From Undaria pinnatifida (Eukaryota; Sar; Phaeophyceae; Laminariales; Alariaceae), in the NCBI GenBank assembly GCA_012845835.1, contig JABAKD010000027.1, positions 9,818,790-9,882,789 of the forward strand: DNA of 64,000 nt. Direction: 5' to 3'. Each line of letters opens with the position of its first letter. Position 1 is the stretch's first letter. Below, one piece after another: positions 10,540-22,700 of the stretch. Made by a program: the position numbers and the translations under genes. The notes below the pieces were generated by a model, which saw nothing but the letters and a program-made list of their open reading frames with translations, did no database searches and was not told the origin of the DNA.

Positions 10540-13500
10540 TAGGAATACACGATTTTTGCAGTCTCTTTTTGTTTTTGTTTCCAACGAAACAGTTGTTAAC
10601 GCGCTACAGATTTATTTTAGAATTGTGTTATGATCACACCTCAGTTGTTAAGATAGATAAACTTGGTGGAATTTTTTTCATTTTTTTCGCCGCAAACGAA
10701 TTTTCTTCTTGTCAGATGAACCGTCTTGTCGTCGTTCTGTAGATGGGAGCGCACGAGCAGGAGCAGGCGCGGTTGAAGATGAAAGGTATTCGTGAGCAGT
10801 AGGTACCAGGTAGTATAATATCTATGGGGGCCGGGGGGGTTGTAGAATGTTATTCTGACTGCACGGTGAACAGTGTGCGCGCTCTGTATCGAACGCAGCA
10901 TGTGATACTGCGCGCGGAAGCACCCTTGACGTCGCGGGGCAGGTCGAGTTCTAATTGGGAATGATTTAGGTAGGTGGTAAGGGGTGCGTGTTGGGGTGCT
11001 TTGACGTATTCAACCTGGCATTCTACATGCATGGTCACTACTTCTGCGTTTGAGTAGTTATATTTTTCACTTGCGGATTTATCCCTCTAGCTGCGTGTGC
11101 AAATAACTCAATTCACACGGCACCGGAAAAGATGGGAGTTGGTACAGACCGCTCGTGTGAATGTGTCAACTGGGGTTTCTGAAACGGAAGTCCAATTGTG
11201 GTTCTTGTCTGTCTGTTTTCTCGCACATACATTCCAAAAGCGTGTTCAGTCGTTCGTTTGTTCGTTCCCGCATTGTTCACCTGTAGGCGAACCCGCTCGG
11301 ATTTTCGATTTTTCGGTCTTGGTCACCCTGTGACGTAAAACATCCACTCCGTTGGCCCTTTTCCATCACCAAATGACCCTCACGAAGTTTCAGCTATTTT
11401 GACGCGGCCTGTGTATGATTGTGCTTGAGTGGCCAGCGCGTGAACCTTCTCGGGTTATTCGTGCACGGAGATGTCAAACGCATTTAGCACACATGGTAGT
11501 TCCGTTCTCTCCCCTCCCTCACCGGCTCGCTCGGACTCTATACTGACGCTCCGCAGTATTCAGGGATCGGTCGGGCTTTTACGTCCACGGGACACCGCAA
11601 CCACCGCCACAGCGGCCTTTGCAACAGCAACAGCAGCGCGAGACACACTGCACAATAGAGCTACTGCTCCACGTCCGGTGCTTTGCCCCGCGACAGGCTG
11701 CTTGAACGCAATCCTTCTCCCAAACGAGCCGCTCTCGGAGAGGCGAAGTGCTGCTATTGCAGCCGAAAAGCTGGAGAAGTTTCCGGGAAGAGGACGGACT
11801 GTTTATGAAAGTCGCGTACTAGATGGTCTCTTTCCTTTCTCGACGCAACTTCTAGGGGGGGCGAGCGGTTTGCCCAACGATGACAACCGAAAAACTGATG
11901 AAGCTTCCGGGCAGAAGACGGACCCCCGAGCAAGCTTGGGTTCAAAAAGCAGTACTGTGCGCGAGTGATTTCGGTCAAGAACACGCGTCTTTCTATGATA
12001 GTCTATACGTGTAAAAAACTACATCGAGGGAGATTTACGACACGCCCGCAGCGTGATGATGATACACGTGCATGTATTAGACTATTGCTGTGCGCCCTTC
12101 CTATAATAGACGCGGGGGGATAAGACCGCGCTTCTTTTTAGTTAGGCCGCTTTACCGTGGGTCCCACCAAAAGGTTAAACCGCTTCATACTCATCATCAA
12201 AGGACACAGGGGCCGTACGTAATGATTACTTTAGTATATTTCTCCTAGGGAAATCACAACTCAACGTTCCGTAAACAGAGAAAATAATGCCTCTCACAGC
12301 AGAAGGGGTTTTGCCTACGGAAGTGTCAAATGTACTGGCCACGAAAGAGCACATCACGAATCAACCAATTCGATAAACACACGGCAAGCAGGCATAAGCT
12401 CTTGTACACATGTTTTCTACGTTCCCGATCAACAGCAAAAAAAACAACTATTAATATCAGATATACACGAACATCATTAAAAAATGCACCCTTCTGGCGG
12501 GGCTACAGAGGGGAACATCGGCGAAAATTGATAAATCGTGCCAAGCAATAATTGTGGTATTAGTATCGGCCACATGAAGCAGACGGGAAAATCGACAAAA
12601 AAACAATAACGATCACAGCAACAACGGCAACACGAAGCAGCCCGCGCTGATGACACTGGGTCAGGGGATGATACACGTAGTACCCAAGCTACGCTCTACA
12701 AAGCAAAACGACACGTACGGGCAACATGGCGCTGGTACTGCTCGCGCTGCTGCACATTCAGTTCTTGCACTGCGCGTACATAACCGGTAGGTATAACCTC
12801 TTCTAATGTATTTTGGTCGCTCCACACATTTAAAACTGCAACCCGCGTTTTGGGGACCAACTACTTGATATTAGTGTGGGATAATTTCTGCAGTAGTAAA
12901 CTGGTCAACCCGGGATCCGCACGGGACAAATTACCAGGGCGGCCCCACCGCGCGCAGAGCACGGTATACCAACCACCCTCAACTTATAAAAAACAAATGC
13001 AAGAAGTCCCGAACGCCTTCAAGAGTGGTCACTAGTTGTCGCTGTGCAGGGGTCCCCAAAAGGTTCCCCAGTCCCTGGCGGCTCAAACTGTGCGCAGAGC
13101 ACCGGACATCAAGGAGCCAAACGAAAAAAAAACTAAAAACAAAATTCCCGACATCAAGCCAGAGCGGCTACGCCCGCTTTTACCTCCTCCGTGCCCCAGC
13201 TTCCAAAGCGAGCACGCGGCCACCCAGGTTTTCGTTGATACCGCCCCGACTTCTTAGAGCGCTTCCGGGGTATACCATACCCGCGCGCTTACTCCTGCTA
13301 CGCAAGTTACGTATTATACCCCGGGCCACAAAGATAACGTATGAGGTTTACTATACCTATATGCACCCTTTTGACTTGTATGTCTACCAACTCCTGGCAC
13401 GCAACCTACTGCCCACGACGAACACATTGGCCAACACATATGACACAAGTTAAAAGGTTATAAGGTCTACATACGTGGAGTCCTCGGAAAACGCCAGCAG

Positions 13501-14809
13501 CGACGTACTACTGTTACAAACGGAAAATAGACCGATACATCATGATTTACGAACCTTACTTTACCTTGCTTTATCCCTTTGATTGGGTGTCATGCGCGAC
13601 AAGCAGACCAATCGACCCCCGCTCCCCCCCCCCCCCCATCACCGTCTTTCGCACCTAGACGCTTGAAATGCGCATTTTCCTATGCTCGCGTTACAAAGCT
13701 CCCCCCCCCTCCGTTCGAGGTTCCCCCCCATCACCGCCTCTCGCACCTAGACGCTTGAAATGCGCATTTTCCTATGCTCGCGTTACAAAGCTCCCCCCAC
13801 CTCCGTTCGAGGTTTCCATCCTTCGGCGATACAAAGCTCCCTCCCCTCTCCGCCTACCCGCTCGGGGTTCCCATCTCCCGATCGCCGCGATACAAACCAC
13901 AAGCCCACAGCTCTGTACGATTTATCAACGAAACCCAGAACACCAGCCGTCAAAGTAAGCAAAAATGACCCATCTGCACTTACCATTGTCCCGCCGATTT
14001 CGCCACAAGACAAGAGCCGCAACTACCTTCAGCAGGCGCAGAAATAACCACGAAGAAAGTATTCTTCCTTTCGACACAATCCAGTGCCAACAGGGCAGTA
14101 CAGGGAAGAGCACCCGCCACCCAATCAACCCACCCAATCGCCCTCCATCGCCACCCACCTTGGCCACCGCCACAGCCACCACCACCTTTATTCTCGTATA
14201 TAGCTTAGCCAATCCACGGCACAAGGTTTGTCTCTAAACACGAGAGCCCCCCACCATTGGGCTAGCTGCTGGGCAGTACAAGACACATACTGAGAAACAG
14301 GACTGCTGGGTCCAGGGTGGAAACTTAGCGTGCATTCTACACAAACTTCCGTGTGACAGCTCCCGAAGGGTATTATTTTCTTGCATAATCTCGGCCTAAT
14401 TTTCCTGGCGCTCGTTTGCTTATTAACTTCACATGACAAGTCTCGATTTTTCCTCCCCCCGCAAAATCCAAGCCTACGTTTCTTAGTGTTCATTATCTTA
14501 GCATATAGGTGCCCTGCACTACTGCATTCGATCCTGGTATTTCGGGCAAACGCCCCAAAATGCAAGCGAAGTCACATAATTTATACCGGCCCGTGACGCT
14601 CCCTCTTGTGTCATCAAGTTTTGGCCAAAAATGATATGATCCTCTGAAAGCCTCGACGGTAAAACACAAGGAACAAAAAATGCCGGTACCACGTACCGTG
14701 GAGTGCCTCAAACCGAAAATCTGCCACCCCCCTTCCCCGTCTCACGCCTCCCTCTAAGCTCCAAAGGGCCTCCAAAACACCGCAAGCGGTGGGGGGCACA
14801 TGTTGCTAC

Positions 14810-15000
14810 AGTAGAAGCAGCGGCGGCAACGGCAGCAACAGCAGGAGCAGCAGCCGCAGCCGCAGCAGCAACAGCAGAAGCCACAGCGGAAGCCGTAACA
14901 GCAGCCGCAGCAGCGGCAGCAGCAGCAACAATAGCAGCAACAACAGCAGCAACAGCAGAAACAGCAGCAGGACGATGGCGGCGGCAACAGCAGCAAGATA
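14810..15000. repeat. Interrupted CAG trinucleotide tract
   Basis: CAG/CAA-type triplets with GCA and CGG interruptions run for about 190 bp. Frames on both strands stay open simply because the repeat lacks stops. There is no splice or family support for coding. Confidence 0.85.
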
Positions 15001-16145
15001 CGCGACGTGACCCACATTCCGCTGACCTAAAAGTGGCCAACCGAAGCTGGCATTTCATGGCTGCACATACATACGTAAATACATACCACGTCCCGGAAAT
15101 ATAAGGACCGTTTAATACTATATCAATAATTAAACGCTCCTTACATTCCGGGCAAAGTAGTGCACACCAGGCACTTTGTAATCCATACCTGTACGTAATA
15201 CAGACCGGAAATCACACACTCTCTCACACGCACACAATTCGATGCGCAGATAAGTCAGCCAAGTTGACGCTCAAGAACGGTTAAAAATGAAACAGATCGC
15301 AGTGCAATTGGTCTGAGCCTGACTGCGGGGAATAAACAACCGCTCGGGCGGCCGATATCACTCCATGGGCACCGCCTGCTCTTCGGCGCTCACTGCAAAA
15401 GTAGCACGTCTCTGAACAAAAACGAAAAACCATGCAGACTATAAACTCCAAAAGGGGGAAAGGAGGGAAGAGGGAAAGCGGGACACGCTCTAAAATATGC
15501 CTGTAGAAATATCTAATGCTGTAACACCGAACTCACACACTAACAAGAGCAAGCAATAAAAAGGCAGCAAAAAAAACAGCAAAACAGAAGAAAACTATCC
15601 AAAAAACAGATAAAACATGAAACATTCCTGGTCCAACAAAAACAAAAGCACCGGGGGACCCCACTGCTCTTGGGAGCAGCAGAAATAACCATCCCATCCG
15701 GCACGTAACCCATCATGACACAACGACCGCTCTAAAGATGCGGAAATGCATTTTTTTATTATTTCAAGGGGCTTGCCTCGAAAAGCCTACCATGGTATAA
15801 AAAAAGCACACACAAGCATACAAACCCCTGAACATCTACCGCTAAAAGTATGGACTAAATTGTACTGGTAGTATATGTATACCGAAGGACCTATACACGT
15901 GCACATTGCGCAATTGTTCAGTTGACACCGTAAAAATTGAAATATATAACACAGTAAGACAGGACCCTCTTCCCTTGCCCATTTGCGCCGTTGCCCCGGC
16001 ATGCCTAGGCGCACCAATCTCTGAAAAACACCACCCCAGCCACAACACCACCACCACCACGCACGCGCTTCGTGTTCAATGGTCGCGGATCTCTTCCTGC
16101 AACTTGCCATGCGGAAATACCATACATACGTATTTCTACCATACT

Positions 16146-16440
16146 GTACGTCAAACGCCGTACAGAGTCAAATGCTGCTACTGTACGTCAAACGCCGTAC
16201 GTGGTCAGATGCGCCTACCTTACGTCAAGCGCCGCACAGCGCGAAATGTTCCAACCGTACGTCAAACGTCGTACACGTATGTCCCCCACGTCCTCCCCGT
16301 CAAGCCGAACCGAACCGATCCAAAACCGAATCGAAACCGGACCGGCACCGAATCGAAACCGACGTAAAACCGAACCGAAACCTCCGGAAACGAAATCGAT
16401 CCAAAACGGAACCGAAACCGAACCGAAGTCGAACCAAAAT
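16146..16440. repeat. Tandem TACGTCAAACGCCGTAC units followed by degenerate CGAAAC repeat
   Basis: Units beginning TACGTCAAACGCC recur at about 16147, 16184, 16221 and 16258 (period about 37 bp). They then pass into an ACCGAA/CGAAAC-type degenerate repeat (16300-16440). A similar CGAAAC-type repeat occurs at 45980-46330. Period and spacers do not behave like a CRISPR array. Confidence 0.75.
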
Positions 16441-16795
16441 CGCCGATATAACGTGGACGCAAGGCAATTCGCGTCAGCCACACGCAAGCCGCGAGACCTC
16501 ACCGAAGAGTCGTAAGATTATTCAAAACACTCCACCAAAATCGGATCGGGGGATCGGAGGATCGGGGGGTGAGACGTGAGATCCCGTAGACGCTGGCCGC
16601 GCTATATCACGCAAGAGCAGTCTCGGCGCAGGCAGCGGTAGAAGCGCGTAGGCCTGGATTGGAAGCGTGAGCGACGCAGCACCGCGCCCTCACCCCCCCC
16701 CCGAACTAACCTTCCCCGCTTTCCCTCCCCATCCCCCTCCGCCACCTTGATCTCTCTCCGCCCCCCCACCACCTCCCGCTCCCCCCGCAGAATCG

Positions 16796-19700
16796 TTACG
16801 GTGCCGTACCAAAACTGATGCCGAGAGAATACGAGGGCGGGCCGAGGGAGGGGATGCAGGAGGGAAGGGAAAATCGGTAAGGGACGGATCGGGGGTGAGA
16901 GGGTGGTGGGGAGTGGGGTGGGGTGGGGTGGGGTAAGATGAGGGGGGGGGGTAGGGTGGCGTGGAGGGTCATCGGTAACAATCACTAAGTTGATACGTAT
17001 TGTTTCGCGGTTTTCTTCGTTCAGGGAAATGCCTACATTCGACGGGAACGGGGAAGGGTCTGGGCGGTGGTGGTAGTCGAAGTGGCAGTGGTGACTTGGC
17101 GATGAGTAGCCGTGAGAACAGCAACATCGACAGCACAACAACAGCAGCAAAAGTGCACACAGCAACATCACCACCCTTCTGACACACCAGCACTGCAACC
17201 ACCACCGCCCATCCTCCCACACCACCACCACCTCCACCCCCCTCCCCTCCCCGTCCGCCACCACCACCAAGAACTCACAATCTGTCCCCGAAGTCACCAA
17301 GTCCAGGCAGGATATACCGCCTCTCGTCGAGGCAGTCGTCCATCGCTCCGGTCACGATTGTTACTTCCGGAAACTCTGCCCTCACGGCTCCCACGCCCTA
17401 AGCGAGCGGGTAAACACGTCGCCGATCAGGGTAACGACGAAAAAGTGCGGACTATCAGGTACTGGTAGTTTGTACAAGCCTGGCCAAGCCGTTAACACTA
17501 CTAGAATCAGCAGAAGCGGCAAAAACAGTGTATTATAGTACACTTACTCGCCGCAAGAACCAGCAGTAGCAGCAGCAGTAGAGACACCACCACCACCACC
17601 AGCTCTTACCCTCGCAAAGAGCAGAGTAAACAACAGCGCCCCCCCCCATTTTTCGAGGCTATCCCCCTGAAATACTTGTGCGTACTTAAACAATGAATAC
17701 GCACCTCTGGGCACACCACAACCGTGACGAAAACGATAGCCGACTGCTTCACCCCAGATTCCGTCAACAATCGTATCGCCATTAGCGCGGTTCCTCCCGT
17801 GGCAAGCATGGGATCGCAAAGAAGAACCTGGAGACAAACGAGAAGGAGTTGACAAGAGCACGAAGGCGTCGTTACCACCCGGGTGGTCGGTGAGGGGGAG
17901 GGGGAGGGCACGGAAAGTGGGGGTAATAGAGAGGGGCTTCGATTATCGTGCGCGAAACGCCTGCCGCGCAACCGCAGGGCGTTTGATCTAGTGCACTACG
18001 CCTTTCCAGAGCGTTCCCCGAACGTTTTCAGAACGTTCAACACCCTGGACAGCTCATGAGCTAGCTCATCTGTCGTTTATAGCGCAGGTTTTCCAAACAC
18101 GTGCAGATGAGCTATCTCCTATAGCTCAAGCCAGGGAAAGCATGCGATCCATATAGTTCATCCCGGGGAAACATGTGCAGCTCATGCAGCTCTTATAGCC
18201 CACCCAGGGGCAAATATGTGCAGACGAGCCACCTTCTATAGCTCAAGCTTTGACAGCATGTGCAGACGAGCTACGTCCTACATAGCTCAAGCCGGGAAAA
18301 CATGTGCAGCTCATGTAGCAAATAGAGCTCACCAGTGAGCTACGCTTGAAAATAGCTAGCTCGAACTACGGTGAGCCGATTTGTCCGAGGTTTTGAGCAT
18401 TCCGCACGTCTTGCAAGGGTTGTCTGCCAATTGTCCAACCAAAATAAATACCCAAACACACCAACTGCTGCTCACCATACGTGGTTGTAAAACAAAGTAC
18501 GCAAACGCACCACCTTCTACTCCAACATATACTTTCAGCTCATGAGCTATTAATATAGCTTATCTGTCATTTATAGCCCACGCCTTCAAAACGGGTGCAG
18601 ATGAGCTACCTATAGCTCATCCCAGGAAAACGCGTGCAGCTCATGCAGCTCTTGTAGCTCACCCTGGGCAAATACGTGAAGATGAGGCATCTTCTACAGC
18701 TCAAAAAGCTTTGAAAACAACTGCATATGAGCTACGTCCTATAGCTCAAGCGGGGAAAACATGTGTAGCTCACGTAGCTCGTATAGTTCACCAGTGGGCT
18801 ACACTTGAAAAGTAGTTAGCTCGAACCACGGTGACATGATCTGTCCGGGATGTGGAACGTTTCTGGAAAGTTTTCAGAACGTTCCCGAATGTTCTAAAAA
18901 CGCCCCCCCAACGTTTTGGGAACACGTTCTGGCTTTGTCCCTCGAACATTCCCTAGGGAACAACTCAAAACACTCACTTGCATAGTCGCGATCTTGGATG
19001 GGAGCTTCTTGTAGAACAGCACGGGATGCTTATCCCTTGACTCCTCGTCTCGCTGGATTAAAATCTGCCACCGTTCACAGACAACGAATAGAAACATGGA
19101 GGTTTCGCAACAAGGTCACGAAACGGTCGCTTCGAGAGCCACGCTACGTCACAACGCGGCGACATCGGACAAGGTATACGCACCAAAACACAGCGGTACT
19201 CTTCATGTTTTTGTAACTGGTTTAGCGCGGCGCCCTGCGACCTGCACCCCGACCCTATTCACGAGTCCACGTAGCCCGCGCACCGTCCCGTGGCTGGAGA
19301 CAATACAACAGTAGTAGTGTCCTTCTCCCCCCCCATTTACTCGCCGAACACCCCATGGCGCTTCGCGCCTAGCGCACGCGATGCCTGCCTGTTGGGTGGA
19401 AATCCGAGGTGTTCCGCCTCACCATCATAGAGATGCCAGTGTCTACGGCCTTAAGGGCAACGGGCATGCATGACAACGATTACACCCCCCTCCCCCCTCT
19501 CCCCCCCCCCCCCCCCCCCCCTATTAAAACGAGAAACTAACCTTTCCCACGGGGGCATGAGGGATACACTCCTGCGCGGCCTCTGCCAGCGCATCTCCCG
19601 CCCTGAGTATGGACACGATGCACACGTTGTTCTCGTCCACAAACACGCTGGAGAACGTCGCGGCCGTGGGGGTCGTGATGAACTGCCGCGATGACTCCAG

Positions 19701-22700
19701 GGATGCGATGGCCTAAAAGGAACACAGGAGTAGTGGTCTTAGTAGTGGTGGCGATTGGACGGTGGTGTCGTGGTAGTCGTGGTGTAATGCGGTGGTGGTG
19801 GTGGTGGTAGTAATACAGTGCTAGTTGTAGCAGTGGTGGTAGTAGTAGCTCCAGTAGTACAACTGGCAGTAGAAGTAGTAATAGCAGCAGTAGCGGTAGC
19901 AGTATAAACTACAGCAGTGGTGAATAATTTCACCCCAAATGAGACTCAAGTGACAAAACGTAGCGGGGAAAATGACAACCGCGGCATCGGCAACATGGAA
20001 CAACGCAGGTTTTGCCGGGTCAGGGGGTGTGATACACTCGGTGTTCTGAACAACAATACAAGGCGATATGTAAAGCACGCATGCAGTATGACACTGCTAT
20101 TTCTGCTGCGCGGTCAGCGCACTCACACCGGACGGTTGACGGTTGACATGACCACAACCCTTGTGCTTTTTTTTTTTTATCTTCCCAAAATGGGCCACGT
20201 GCGGAAGGGCAGGTTTGACCGCTTTCTGATGGTCGCTGACCACCTCGAGTTTCCGCGACAGGCTGTCATTGAGTTTTTTGTCCGTTAAGCTCGTAGCCAA
20301 GATGAGCGACGACCGCGCGTGTCTGGACCGTGTGACCGCCCTCGGCGCCTCACTCACATGTGCTGCGACCAACCTTCACCGACACATCCTCAACAATAAC
20401 ATCCTTCAACCGTGCTTCGCGTCGGGAGCGCACGATAACAACGGTTTAAAGCCGTCTTCACCGCTGAGCTAACGCGGCTATATGTTTCGCACAGCAAAAC
20501 CGTGCGCATGACCGTGCCCCCTCCTGCCGATACAGTGCTCAACATGCCGCAATTGCTCGCATATAGTCGCACCTCTTCCTTTTGCCCGAGCGGGGCGACG
20601 TGCTCAAGCTCGTTGAGGGCATGCCCGACTGCCCCGCGCGACAGCCGGAACAGGTCCGCCCGAGCCGAGCCGAGCCGAGCGGAAAGCAAGCCCAGCCAGG
20701 ACCGGATCGTCCGCTATACCAGCAAGACTCCGCGGGAAAAAAAAAACGCTCCCCAGGTGTGTCGGAAGTTTGCTTCTATTGAACATGGAACAAAAACCAA
20801 GTACGGCCAATAACCGGTCGACCGCTCCCACCAACAGGCTTCGATAGCAGGAAAAAAAATATCCAGGTGTACCAGCGATTCGGTTCTACTGGCCAAAAAA
20901 TATGCCAATAGAACCACATTGCTGGTACACCTGGGGTACACCTGTTTCTGCGTCGAGTTCTGTTGGCGGGGGCGGACGACCAGGTCTTGACCGCGCTTCC
21001 TTGTTGGCCAATACAAGCAAACTTTCGGCACACCTGTGAGCTTCTCTTCCGTGGACTCCCCGTTGGTTGGAGCCGATGATCCCGGTCTCGGCCGGGCTTG
21101 TCCTCCGCCAGGCGGATCCATCTTAGCAGTCGCGCGGGCCGTCGTGCATGCCCTCGACGAAGTTGAGCACGTCGCCCCCGTTCTGGAAAAATGCAACTAA
21201 AGGCGGGCAGCGGCGTCGTGTCTATCACCGTGTCGGGTGGAGGAGGAGACACCACAAGCAGACGACATTGCTGTGAGGAACGCATGAGAGCTTTGCCCCC
21301 GATACGAAGAGCGTCGTTAACATTGCGCTCGTAACGGAGCTCGATAGGAGGACGGTGCTGTTGAGGATGTGCCACCGAAGGTTGCCTGGTACAGCATATA
21401 TGAACGAGGCGCAGCAGATGTGAACTAGGCGCCGAGGGCGGCCACACAGTCCAGACACTCGCCGTCGGACACTCGCCGTCGTCGCTGATCTCGGCTACGA
21501 GCCCAGCCGCCAAAACGGCAACGAGAGACCGTCGCAGGAACTCGAGCCAGTCAGCGACTGCGACGCCATGCAATGAAATTCGGACATCATACTGGGTCAC
21601 ACCGTGATTACTGCTGGGCAGCCACGGACAGCGTCAGGCTGACACCCCCCCCACGAAGGAGGAAACCAAGAAGAGACACTGTCCACAGAGAAGTTTGGGC
21701 GATATCCGCCAGAAGTAAAAGAACGGGCAGGAGTAAGGGAAAGGCTAGCGCTAAGAAATAAGGCGAAAGAGGAAGAACATTCAGAGATTTACGCGGGTTC
21801 ACGAAAAGAGATGAGAAATAAAACGTACTAGCACGGCCCAACGGATTTCGCGAAAAATGCTGAAACTGAGTTTTCGTGTACGGGACCTGGACTTGCCCGG
21901 ATTAAGTAAACCAGTAGTCGGGTGGAGGAGGAAGAAGGCGCACAGAGCTTGCCTTGTGGCAACGCACACAAGGGTAGAACCCATGTGGTGACTTGAACAT
22001 TACACTTGATAAACTGATGCATTTCCTTCCACAGCTGTCAGATTTTGTCCCCCTCAAAAAAGGGCTTTACAGTTTCCGCGCACAGACCGATTAACATCAC
22101 CCTGTTGACCCTGGTACAAGCTACACTGTAGTTCCAAGGGGAGTCGCCGACCTATATCCTTAATGAAGACACACACTCAGTAATACGCGCGATCGGAGTA
22201 TCACACACCGCTTGCAAAGATGAGTTTCGACGAAATCTTCGATCTCACAGCTGGAGTGTACTTTTACTTTTATAATGTAGTGGGTATCACACACAGCTTG
22301 CAAATATGAGTTTCGACGAAATCTTCGATATCACAGCTGGAGTGTATTTTTATTTTGACAATATAGTGGGAGGATGCGAACTGTACAAGGAGGAACGGAA
22401 TGACCTGGGGGAAGAGATGAAGAAAACCGACAAGTGTGACATGGAAAAGTTTGGTACATCAGATAGTAGCGAGAAAACGATCGCTATACTAGGAGACAAC
22501 TGGTGGCCACAGACAGCCAAAGAGGAAGGAGATAAGACCGTTGCTAACGGCAGGTCGATGTTTAGCGAAAAAGTGAAATTTCCAAGGTTATGTTTTGTAG
22601 GGTTTGTGGATTCCGGGGAAGGGTATGGGAGTCTTATATAACTTCCAGAAGTTTCGGGTACGGGTATGAAAGTGTTATAGAACTTCCAGAAGTTCCTGGT

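Larger units (their letters stand above)
10540..16795. other. Intergenic region between convergent CvfC-like and UPRT genes
   Basis: No gene is supported here. Contents: unassigned sequence at 10540-11460; a 165-codon open frame at 11471-11968 of Ser/Ala/Thr-rich composition with no recognised domain; AT-rich sequence at 12000-12850; a 92-bp unit repeated twice at about 13650-13835 (CGCACCTAGACGCTTGAAATG); a CAG-type trinucleotide tract at 14810-15000 that produces Ala-, Ser- and Gln-like frames; a small palindrome near 15104-15147 (TAAGGACCGTTTAA versus TTAAACGCTCCTTA); four units of about 37 bp at 16146-16285; and a degenerate CGAAAC-type repeat at 16300-16440. Confidence 0.6.

Noticed and set aside
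11471-11968. 165-codon frame, Ser/Ala/Thr-rich
   Set aside because: No recognisable domain, no homologous repeat elsewhere in the window and no clear splice or context support; length alone is not enough in GC-rich sequence.
14703-15104. Ala/Thr-rich and opposite-strand Ala/Val-rich frames
   Set aside because: Produced by the CAG trinucleotide tract.
16146-16285. Possible CRISPR-like direct repeats
   Set aside because: Only about four units with no unique spacers of constant length, in a eukaryotic genome; an ordinary tandem repeat.
16602-17300. 232-codon minus-strand frame overlapping the UPRT 3' end
   Set aside because: It crosses UPRT exon 5 in the wrong frame and an intron; only the 19-nt segment at 16796-16814 is used, in another frame.
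20776-21600. 274-codon minus-strand frame in the foldback right arm
   Set aside because: No known domain; the corresponding left arm lacks a matching long frame, so coding is not conserved between the copies.
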